DNA from: BS150m-G50 sp964517435
GTDB lineage: Bacteria > CAIWAD01 > BS150m-G50
Assembly: GCA_964517435.1 (NCBI GenBank)
Contig: CAZFEC010000005.1
Span: forward strand, 34,658 to 98,657
Length of the DNA stretch: 64,000 nucleotides
Direction of reading: 5' to 3'
The translations under genes and the position numbers were made by a program. Below are positions 57,512-64,000 of this stretch, in pieces. The notes beneath the pieces are model-generated. The model was not told where the DNA came from. It ran no database searches and saw only the letters and a list, made by a program, of their open reading frames with translations. The number at the start of each line of letters is the position of its first letter. The stretch's first letter is position 1.

Positions 57512-58801
57512 TTAGAATCCGAACCAGGGTCCAACCATGATGGTGTAACCTTCCATCGTAGTGTTGGGCGAATTCTCCATCTCAAAGTCTTCCTCGATCA
57601 CCCGGTTCCGCCAACCCGGCTTTGAATAACTGAGCAGGTAGCCGCCTTCAACCATGATGCCGAGCCAGTCGGTGAAACGCACCAGGATGGAAGCGGTCGG
57701 TTGGACGAGCAGGTAGTTCTTGTAGAGTTCGAGATGACTGTTATAGGTGTTGTTTACGGTATTGGGGATGTTGTTCCAGTCATAATCGCTCGACTGCAGC
57801 TGATCGACGGTAACAGTGCTGTTTCCCCAGCCGACCATGCAGCCCAGGGAGGGAATGACATGGCTGAAGATGGGGAGTCGCTTTTCGAAAGTGATTCCGC
57901 CGTACATGAAGGAATGATGCAGGCGCCGGGTCACATCGGTGGTGGGATCGATCTCGGTGTTACCGGAGCGCCGGTCGCCGTAGTAACCGAACTGGCCGCC
58001 GATCATCCAACCTTTGCCCACGTTGCCCTTGAGACCGAGCCCGTTCATCAGAATCCGTTCATCCGGCATCTCCTGGAACTCCAGCGCGGTGAGGATGTGA
58101 TTCATGGAGCTGAGCATATCCGGATCATCCTTGTTTACCAGATCATACGGGGTATACCAGATCGGATACCAGCCGATACCGCCATCACCCGGAGTGTGCT
58201 TTTTCTTCTCAATGATCACCTCATCAGGCTCCTCGCCCTCTTTGACCTCGGCCAGGGGGACGATATCACCTGAGGCTGACTGCAACACCAGGCCAGCGAC
58301 GCCCTCCTCGCCATAACGGAAGTACTTGACCTGTACCAGGTCACCTACTGTGTGGCTCCGGATCAGGGAGACCAGGTGGTCCTCGTGGCGCACCGGGACG
58401 TTATCGAATTCCATGACGATGTCGTCCTCCATCAATCCCGCCTTGTTGGCCGCGCCGTCGCTGGTCGTACCGGTAATGAGCACACCATGACAGTAGGGGT
58501 AGTGCATCTGCCAGGCACGCTTGAAGGTGAGGTCGGAGAGGTAGACGCCCATCTTGGGGGTACGGGAGTCCATGCTCTTCAATCCCGTGAAGATCTGGAT
58601 TTCATCTCCGGTCAGTTCGGCTTCGACCGCCTGCAGCTCCTGTTCCACTTCCTGCATCGCGGCTTCCACCTCACGCGAAACCTCCTCCATTGCCTTCTTC
58701 ACTTCACCGGCAACTTCGTTCTCCGCCGCGGAGGTGTCTTTCTCCGGCAACAGCGCCAGTACCAGCAAGCCCAGGACGAGAATTGCGATAGTTTTCTTCA
58801 T
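57512..58801 (-). CDS. Exported PDZ protein with C-terminal outer-membrane barrel-like domain
   Basis: 429 residues. Signal peptide, then an Ala/Glu-rich coiled coil (about 25-65, VKKAMEEVSREVEAAMQEVE), a PDZ domain (about 85-165, GVLITGTTSDGAANKAGLMEDDIVME) and a membrane-barrel-like second half (MYGGITFEKRL, LVQPTASILVRF) ending in Phe (MVGPWFGF). The PDZ-plus-barrel layout suggests an envelope scaffold, but no specific function is recognisable. Confidence 0.7.
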   Translation of the reverse strand: MKKTIAILVLGLLVLALLPEKDTSAAENEVAGEVKKAMEEVSREVEAAMQEVEQELQAVEAELTGDEIQIFTGLKSMDSRTPKMGVYLSDLTFKRAWQMHYPYCHGVLITGTTSDGAANKAGLMEDDIVMEFDNVPVRHEDHLVSLIRSHTVGDLVQVKYFRYGEEGVAGLVLQSASGDIVPLAEVKEGEEPDEVIIEKKKHTPGDGGIGWYPIWYTPYDLVNKDDPDMLSSMNHILTALEFQEMPDERILMNGLGLKGNVGKGWMIGGQFGYYGDRRSGNTEIDPTTDVTRRLHHSFMYGGITFEKRLPIFSHVIPSLGCMVGWGNSTVTVDQLQSSDYDWNNIPNTVNNTYNSHLELYKNYLLVQPTASILVRFTDWLGIMVEGGYLLSYSKPGWRNRVIEEDFEMENSPNTTMEGYTIMVGPWFGF

Positions 58802-58889
58802 AGTGAGTTCCCTTCTGTTATCACTGCACAGTGTGTTGATTCAGTTTCTTTACCCTATTCAATACCGGTCCCGCGGGCTGTCTTTCCGG

Positions 58890-59747
58890 CTACTGCTCCG
58901 ACCGGGACCCATGTTTCTTTCTGATGATATCGCCGGCACCGGAGGAGGAAACCCTCAGTTCTTCCGGATCGCCGTGAAAGATGATGTCGCCCACGCCGCT
59001 GACTCTGGCATTCAGAGCCTGGATGGGATACACCACCGCGTCACCGACGCCGCTGACCTTGATCTCGACCCGGTCGGTCGGGAGCTGCCCCGCGTCCAGG
59101 TCGCCCACACCGCTGACGGTTGCGGTGAGCAGGGCCGCCCGGCCTTCCAGGCGCAGGTCGCCGACGCCTGACAGGTGCGCTTCCAGATCGTCGACCTCAC
59201 CGCTGAAGACCAGATCCCCGACACCGCTGAGTTTCAGCTCCAGATACTCGCTGGTAAAGTCGTGCGCCGTGAGATCGGCGGCGCCGCTCAGAGTGATACT
59301 CTCCAGCCGGGGAGCGCAGATCTCGATCTGCAGCTCCAGTTTCGGCTTGAATCCGCGGGTGTTGCGAATCACCAGCGTTTCGCCCTCCCAGTCGAATTCA
59401 ATCAGCGGCAGCAGGTTTTCGTCGCCGTGCACTACGATGCTGGTGGCGGGACACTGGTGCAGCACCGCGTCGACGGTACCACCCAGCCGCAGCTGCGTGA
59501 ATTCAGTGCATTCGATCACCTGTTCCGCCATGACGCCGTTGCCCTCGATCATACGGCCGTGGCTTTTGCCATTGAAGATGAGTACGAAAAAGGCGGAGAA
59601 GAGCGCGATCACCAACAGGAGCGTCAGCAATCCCGAAATGATAAAACCGTGTTCCGTGTAAATTTGGGGAAGCAGGGGAAGGTTCGTCCGCCGGCGTGGT
59701 CGGCGGGAGGGTTTTTTACTGCGAATATCTGTTGCTTTGTGTGTCAT
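58890..59747 (-). CDS. Membrane-anchored GIN-domain protein (DUF2807) with 'SGVGD' repeats
   Basis: 285 residues with AAGGAGAAAG before the ATG. A basic N terminus and one transmembrane segment (about 35-60) precede a right-handed beta-helix-like GIN domain (DUF2807, 'putative auto-transporter adhesin head'). Strand turns repeat as SGAAD, SGVGDL, SGVGDL, SGVGDL, SGVGDA, SGVGDI and SGAGDI at about 20-residue spacing. It is envelope-associated; the family's function is unsettled. Confidence 0.8.
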   Translation of the reverse strand: MTHKATDIRSKKPSRRPRRRTNLPLLPQIYTEHGFIISGLLTLLLVIALFSAFFVLIFNGKSHGRMIEGNGVMAEQVIECTEFTQLRLGGTVDAVLHQCPATSIVVHGDENLLPLIEFDWEGETLVIRNTRGFKPKLELQIEICAPRLESITLSGAADLTAHDFTSEYLELKLSGVGDLVFSGEVDDLEAHLSGVGDLRLEGRAALLTATVSGVGDLDAGQLPTDRVEIKVSGVGDAVVYPIQALNARVSGVGDIIFHGDPEELRVSSSGAGDIIRKKHGSRSEQ

Positions 59748-59991
59748 TCTTTCTCCTTCTGGGGCCAGTACCGCTTGATCATGTCGGATGACAGGCCGGA
59801 CTGGTCATTCAATCCCTTCTGTATGCAACGGTTGTGCCAAAATGGCGGCCTGTCGTAAGAACTAAAAAAACAAGGCGATAAAGGGGCCTCCGGTTTCGGG
59901 ATTACTCACTGTCTGCATATCTGTCGCATATGGGTATTTAGAAATGATATGTGCCGTTTCCGCTTTGCATTCAATGGTGGTCCCGCTGGAG

Positions 59992-60867
59992 TCAACCAGG
60001 TGGTGATTTGCCGGCCCCGATTGTGGAAGGCTGACCGGCACCTGCCGGCGCCGCCTGGCACTGCGGACAGAAATGGGCGGAACGCCCCGCCAGTTTGATC
60101 CGCTCGATCGGAGTTCCGCAACGTCGACACGGCTCCCCCCGGCGCCCATAGATCTGCAGCTTGCGGCGGAAGTTGCCCGGCCGGCCGCTGAAATCGACGA
60201 AGTCAGAAAAAGTGGTGCCGTGATGCCGGATCGCCAGCTTCAACACGCCCCGGAGGCCTCGGTAGAGCCGCCGCAGTTGCGGCTCGGCCAGCGATACCGG
60301 TGTCGCACGGGGGTGGAGACCGGCCCTGAACAGCGCCTCGTCGGCGTAGATGTTGCCGATGCCGCTGGCGATGCTCTGATCCAGTAACAGATTCTTGAGT
60401 GGAGCCCGCCTGCCGGCCAGGCGTTGCCACCAGCTTTCGAAGTCGATAGTCAGCATGTCGGGACCGATGTGCGCCGGCAGTGGCGGGGCGCCGGCCGGGA
60501 CCAGCGCGATGCGGCCGAATTTGCGGATGTCGCGCCACCAGATCCGCCGCTCTCCGAAGCTGAAAACGGCGTGCACATGCTTATCCGGCTGGTATTCGGG
60601 CCGGGTGAAGATCTGTCCCGTCATCCGCAGGTGCAGCGACAGCAGGATTTTGCCGGAGGAGGTGTCGCCGGAGTCGAAATGGAGAAAAAGGAACTTGCCG
60701 TGCCGCGTGATCGCCGCCAGCCTCCGGCCGACCACAGCGCGCCTGACGGCGTTGAAGGATGGTTGGAATATCGGTTTCCACTTTGCGGTCAGGCCGGTAC
60801 AGCGCTGTCCCGCAAGCTGCTCGCGCAGTCCCGCGGCAATAGTTTCAACTTCCGGCAGTTCCGGCAT
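59992..60867 (-). CDS. mutM: Formamidopyrimidine-DNA glycosylase
   Basis: 291 residues, starting MPELPEVET with the catalytic Pro1-Glu2. The helix-two-turn-helix segment (LLLDQSIASGIGNIYADEALF) and the C-terminal zinc finger (CRRCG and CPQC, four cysteines) are intact. It excises oxidised purines such as 8-oxoguanine and has AP-lyase activity. The tail after the zinc finger is about 22 residues longer than usual and rich in Ala/Gly/Pro. Confidence 0.96.
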   Translation of the reverse strand: MPELPEVETIAAGLREQLAGQRCTGLTAKWKPIFQPSFNAVRRAVVGRRLAAITRHGKFLFLHFDSGDTSSGKILLSLHLRMTGQIFTRPEYQPDKHVHAVFSFGERRIWWRDIRKFGRIALVPAGAPPLPAHIGPDMLTIDFESWWQRLAGRRAPLKNLLLDQSIASGIGNIYADEALFRAGLHPRATPVSLAEPQLRRLYRGLRGVLKLAIRHHGTTFSDFVDFSGRPGNFRRKLQIYGRRGEPCRRCGTPIERIKLAGRSAHFCPQCQAAPAGAGQPSTIGAGKSPPG

Positions 60868-60934
60868 GCGGTTCCCGTGGTTATCGGTCTGGTGTTACCT
60901 GCGACTGCGCTCCCGGCGGTTTTCGCGCTGGCCG

Positions 60935-63325
60935 CTAGCGCAGCAGCGTAATGGAACCATTGTATACATCACCGCCGGTAAAACGCAAGCGGTAGAAATA
61001 GACACCGCTGGCGTAGCCGGAAAAATCGAGTTGGAGGCTGCTGTTGCCCCCCGGCAGGCGGTGCTGCGCTGAAAGCGGTCCCAGGTACTGACCCAGCTGG
61101 TTGTAGACCGACAGGTCGAAACAGCTGGCCCGGTTCAGCTGCAGCTCCAGCGTCGTGACGTTGTTGAAGGGATTGGGTCGCGCCCGCACCAGCTCCAGCT
61201 GTTGCGGCAGCTGTTTCACCTCCTGCAGGCTGACGATGGCGTAGACCAGGGCGGCGCCGCTCCCCGGGCCGAGCGGCAGCTCGATATCGTACTCGCCGTC
61301 CTCCAGCCAGGGGGAATCCCAGAGTACATTATATTCGACCAGGGCGCTGTCGCCCGGTGCCAGTACCGAGGGCGTCACGCCGGCCGTCTCCAGCCACAGC
61401 ACTGAGGGTGCCTCCTGCACGATCACGGCGGTATCACGGCCCAGGTTGACCGCCATGAACTCGATATCGCCGCGCCCGACGGTACCGATGAAGACCTCCT
61501 GCACCGGCGGATCGAAGCGCAACCAGTTCTCCTCGCCCAGTTCCGGTTTATCCAGAGCCTCGAAGAGGTTGAGCATGAACTGGTGGTTGTCCGCCCGGTC
61601 GTCCAGGAATCCCTGGTCGGAGATCCCCAGCACCACGCCCTCTTCGTGATACTCCAGTGCCACTACCGGCGGGTAGCTGCCGGGCGGGAAGAATTCACCC
61701 CCGTCCTGGGTGTCCTCGTCGCCGGTGACAGGAAATTCCAGCCCCTCGCCGTAGATACCGGTGGCGCATTCGCCGTGAAGCAGGCTGATCCCCTCCAGCA
61801 GCTGCGCGGCCAGCGGCGAACCGCTGTTGAAGGTGTGGAACTCGATCATCATTTCGTCAAGCCAGTAGTCGGTGGGGTCGTATAGCGGCACGTCGGCGAA
61901 GTTGATCGCGAAATACTGCTGATCCAGCTGCTCCGGGAAATCATGCTCCCAGATGAAGCCGTATTCGTGATACACCGAGCAGGGGATGCCGGGTTGGGGA
62001 TCCGGTTCCGGGTAGGGCAGGGCGGCCGGCTTGCCCGTCGTCAGCGGCGAATCGAAGTGCCAGAGCAGCCGTATCGTCTCCGCACCCGCCCGCCCGGCCA
62101 GCGGGATCAGCTGATCGTAGGACTCGGTGTGATACAGGTAGAGTCCCTGCCACTCACCGCTGAGCGCCTGGTCCAGCCGCTCGGTCCAATGCCAGTTCGC
62201 TTCGAAGGAGGCGGCTTCCGCCGGCGTCATTCCGTACCGGGTCTCCGCCGCGATCATGGTCGAGCGCATATAGTCGCGCCATTCACAACGCGCAAGCAGG
62301 AGGTCCCGCTCCGGAGCGGCCGCGGTTCCCCCCGGCGTGAGTAGCGGAAATGCGAGCACCCGCACCCGATCGTCCGGTTGCCTTTTAATGAGCAGGCAGG
62401 GATGGAGCAGACCGGCGCCGTGGTTGGTGATGACAAAATCATCGCCCTGACGGCTGCAGGTCAAGGGCCGCATCGGTTCACCCAGCAGTCCTTCGTAGAG
62501 GATCGTCGCTTGCGCTGCCTGCGTCAGATTCAATTGGAAGAGCGAGCGCCGGCTGCCGTTCGGCACCGTCTGCAGCGTTTCTCCCCAAAGGAGACGGCCG
62601 GGGAAATCGACCTGCCAGCGCCAATCCGCCGTCAGATCGTAGATCTGCACCACCGGCTTCTCAACTATCGAGCCCGATTGCCGGGCGATGACCAGCCCGC
62701 CCCCCAGCGTGAAATAGTCGTTCAGGGCGGCGGTCTCTCCGTCGTTGAACTGCGGCGGCAATCCCCGGAAAAGTGAAAGCGCGAAGTTGGGAAGCAGCAA
62801 GTGGAGGTCGAAGGCGTCCAGCGGCAGGATGTCGAAGAGGGAGGGCCCGAGGCCGATCTGCAACCACCGGTCGCCGGGATCGGGAAAGGCTTCCAGGTAG
62901 AGAGACCATTGTCCCGGCAGCGGATTCTCGACGATAATGCTGTTTTCGAAAGGCAGATATTGTGTCTGGGCGGGATCAGTCAGAAGATCGTAAGGGCACT
63001 GCATCTCTTCCGCACCGGTGTCGAATTTCACGTAGAGGCAGGTGAGCAGATCGCTTTCCGCCTCCGGTACCGTGAAGGAGTGGTTGCCGGGCGCGTATAT
63101 GCCTTCCATCAGCACCCGGCAGACCGGCAGGTCGTCGGCTGTGACGGTGTGGAAATCGATCTCTGGAAAATCTTCAATAAACTGCTCCAGATTCAGCTCA
63201 CCGATGAAGGGGTAGATTTCAGGATTGCCGTGCACCCCGTTGACCAGTACCCGCGCGGCCGCAGCGGCTGTCGCGGTACCGAAAAGCAGCAGAACACCGC
63301 TGAGAACGAGTTTCGCGAACTTCAT
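60935..63325 (-). CDS. Large secreted protein, T9SS cargo, function unknown
   Basis: 796 residues from ATG 63325, which has an ideal ribosome binding site (AAGGAGGTGAT). Signal peptide SGVLLLFGTATAAAAA, then a region typical of C25/metallo-like surface proteins without recognisable catalytic residues (LPLDAFDLHLLLPNFAL, LNDYFTLGGGLVIARQSG resembles the GATase/DUF4159-like fold). The C terminus is a short T9SS sorting domain (RARPNPFNNVTTLELQL, SGVYFYRLRFTG). It carries two dispersed words (61967 and 62129). Confidence 0.75.
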   Translation of the reverse strand: MKFAKLVLSGVLLLFGTATAAAAARVLVNGVHGNPEIYPFIGELNLEQFIEDFPEIDFHTVTADDLPVCRVLMEGIYAPGNHSFTVPEAESDLLTCLYVKFDTGAEEMQCPYDLLTDPAQTQYLPFENSIIVENPLPGQWSLYLEAFPDPGDRWLQIGLGPSLFDILPLDAFDLHLLLPNFALSLFRGLPPQFNDGETAALNDYFTLGGGLVIARQSGSIVEKPVVQIYDLTADWRWQVDFPGRLLWGETLQTVPNGSRRSLFQLNLTQAAQATILYEGLLGEPMRPLTCSRQGDDFVITNHGAGLLHPCLLIKRQPDDRVRVLAFPLLTPGGTAAAPERDLLLARCEWRDYMRSTMIAAETRYGMTPAEAASFEANWHWTERLDQALSGEWQGLYLYHTESYDQLIPLAGRAGAETIRLLWHFDSPLTTGKPAALPYPEPDPQPGIPCSVYHEYGFIWEHDFPEQLDQQYFAINFADVPLYDPTDYWLDEMMIEFHTFNSGSPLAAQLLEGISLLHGECATGIYGEGLEFPVTGDEDTQDGGEFFPPGSYPPVVALEYHEEGVVLGISDQGFLDDRADNHQFMLNLFEALDKPELGEENWLRFDPPVQEVFIGTVGRGDIEFMAVNLGRDTAVIVQEAPSVLWLETAGVTPSVLAPGDSALVEYNVLWDSPWLEDGEYDIELPLGPGSGAALVYAIVSLQEVKQLPQQLELVRARPNPFNNVTTLELQLNRASCFDLSVYNQLGQYLGPLSAQHRLPGGNSSLQLDFSGYASGVYFYRLRFTGGDVYNGSITLLR

Positions 63326-63959
63326 AATCACCTCCTTTTCCGTATTCCAATGCCTGATTGTAAGTAGAAAAAAACTCAGATGACAGTCGAAAATATCCAC
63401 TCCGAATCCTGTCTGAAACAAAAAATAAGATGACTCAGGCCTCAGGCGAGATGGTGAGTTGAAGACATTTTTCGTACTTCTCGCCTGCCTCCGGCGCGCC
63501 CGGAAAACCCAGACTTAGCATTCTTACGCTGTTCAACCTGTTCAGAAATCGTGCATGAGAAATAAATATCAATAAGTGAAGTAGTGTTTATACAAGATCA
63601 ATACATCGGTAATTACGAAAAAATAAGCATAAAAAGTGCTCTTTGGTTAATCACATATTGGGAGGTTAACATATTAATATGTGTTATAATATATGTATTA
63701 TAATACAATATGCATGATAATACGAAACGACATCAACGATGGCACCATTTTTGCGCTATGAAAAACGAATAATTGGATAAATCTATAATACCCTGATTGT
63801 GCCTCAGATAAGTTTCGCACATAGCAGGCAGCGGTTCACTGCCGGATGCGAAGCTCAGCAAAACCTACCTTTATAGCGGAAGCCCTCAAAAAAGAACTCT
63901 ATACGTAATCGCCTCTGCGATATGATTCTGTTTATGCAATTAGATGAGAGGAGTTCGAA
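63326..63959. promoter_or_regulatory. AT-rich intergenic region with palindromes and a structured leader
   Basis: 634 bases between divergent secreted-protein genes, far more AT-rich than the rest of the window. It contains ACATATTAATATGT (63669-63682, perfect palindrome) and GTATTATAATAC (63694-63705, perfect palindrome), good candidates for operators or promoter elements. At 63814-63852, TTCGCA/TGCGAA encloses GGCAG/CTGCC, a nested hairpin about 110 bases before the next start codon. No protein gene is visible in the region. Confidence 0.5.
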
Positions 63960-64000
63960 ATGAGGACTAAGTTACTTTATTCAACCCTGTTAAGCCTGCT
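63960..64000 (+). CDS. N terminus of a probable secreted protein (partial)
   Basis: ATG at 63960 follows GAGAGGAG by seven bases and the frame MRTKLLYSTLLSLL stays open to the window edge. The basic start and hydrophobic run are those of a signal peptide. Nothing more can be said about function. Confidence 0.6.
   Translation, partial: MRTKLLYSTLLSL

Larger units (their letters stand above)
4243..62136. repeat. Dispersed 9-mer YGTGATACA, 45 exact octamer copies on both strands
   Basis: Start positions of GTGATACA on the plus strand: 4243, 10247, 11818, 14532, 17732, 24226, 25096, 28600, 30496, 31235, 31420, 33734, 34542, 35572, 37018, 37951, 38087, 52900, 53038, 53982, 55884, 56380, 56663, 57091, 61967, 62129. 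Of the complement TGTATCAC: 4601, 12220, 13177, 13999, 16713, 19104, 19992, 22839, 23906, 25772, 29187, 30441, 31259, 34680, 39262, 44640, 51986, 54075, 56142. The preceding base is C in 26, T in 17, G in 2 and A in none. Near-matches ending in G occur at 12161, 13457, 22928, 27134, 27936, 28714, 33850, 35757 and 38635, eight of nine with C/T before. Flanks beyond this are not conserved. About one copy would be expected by chance. Confidence 0.95.

Noticed and set aside
4243..62136. Explaining GTGATACA as a Chi site or as a transcription factor operator
   Set aside because: Orientation is nearly balanced (15 to 14 in the dense 11.8-39.3 kb part), unlike strand-biased Chi, and most copies lie inside genes rather than in promoters. 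Chi-like function is not excluded but is the weaker explanation.
63800..63900. Cyclic-di-GMP (GEMM) riboswitch
   Set aside because: A GATGCGAAGC segment recalls the GEMM core, yet the second conserved helix and the tetraloop/receptor elements cannot be found.
1..64000. tRNA, rRNA, insertion sequence or prophage genes
   Set aside because: I found no cloverleaf, rRNA segment, transposase, integrase or phage structural gene on either strand.

Overview
The window looks like a chromosomal segment of a Gram-negative, anaerobic bacterium of the FCB (Fibrobacteres-Chlorobi-Bacteroidetes) superphylum, probably from an uncultured candidate phylum. The reasons are: a type IX secretion system (T9SS) sortase of the PorU type; several large secreted proteins ending in the 'NYPNPFNP ... 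G[VI]YFYRL' sorting domain; lipoproteins and outer-membrane barrels; an SbsA-like Ig lipoprotein that starts after Cys with the FCB-style GPPDGG segment; and a 2-oxoacid:ferredoxin oxidoreductase next to an ADP-forming acyl-CoA synthetase, typical of amino-acid fermenters. The DNA is G+C rich. The 100-N run at 39358-39457 shows it is a scaffolded assembly. The exact phylum cannot be fixed from sequence alone.

Layout. 1-10.6 kb: partial AlkD-type DNA repair gene, two duplicated PKD lipoproteins (one carrying a formylglycine-generating-enzyme-like domain), a secreted GH57 enzyme with a starch-binding-like module, and a giant gingipain-like (C25) T9SS cargo protein. 10.6-13.2 kb: small conserved genes (possible nuclease-fold protein, GYD domain, beta-carbonic-anhydrase-like) and a GH20 hexosaminidase. 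13.3-22.3 kb: amino-acid metabolism: an Lrp/AsnC regulator, a Cys/Met PLP enzyme, homoserine dehydrogenase and an aldehyde dehydrogenase on the plus strand, convergent with iorA-iorB-ADP-forming acyl-CoA synthetase on the minus strand. Together these could take methionine or homoserine and 2-oxoacids to acyl-CoA and ATP. 22.5-28.4 kb: an overlapping cell-wall operon, amgK-murG(+HEAT-like tail)-mraY-murU-like, plus an EEP-family phosphatase/nuclease. 28.4-32.3 kb: porU. 32.5-39.2 kb: nucleotide-sugar genes (NDP-sugar pyrophosphorylase, ugd, UDP-xylose synthase, manC), an Ig lipoprotein and a Crp/Fnr regulator. 39.3-49.3 kb: a 21-bp tandem repeat with an assembly gap, a large Ig-type T9SS cargo protein, a PAS-GAF histidine kinase with a single-domain response regulator, and a papain-family T9SS cargo protease. 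49.4-49.9 kb: a hairpin-dense non-coding block. 49.9-63.3 kb, all minus strand: a PDZ protein with GDD repeats, outer-membrane proteins, an orphan DNA methyltransferase, an NtrX/NtrY/DUF4390 signalling set, a GIN-domain protein, mutM and another T9SS cargo protein. The last 0.6 kb is AT-rich with palindromes and leads into a truncated secreted-protein gene.

The most striking signal is not a gene. The 9-mer YGTGATACA is scattered through the window. I count 45 exact GTGATACA octamers on the two strands (about 1 expected by chance), 43 of them preceded by C or T and none by A. They lie in genes on both strands in nearly balanced orientation, are dense in core metabolic, cell-wall, sugar and signalling genes, and are almost absent from the large surface-protein genes. 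Three of the five intergenic copies sit directly at the U-tract of a transcription terminator. This is how DNA uptake sequences of Pasteurellaceae and Neisseriaceae are organised, and I know of no such element described for an FCB candidate phylum.
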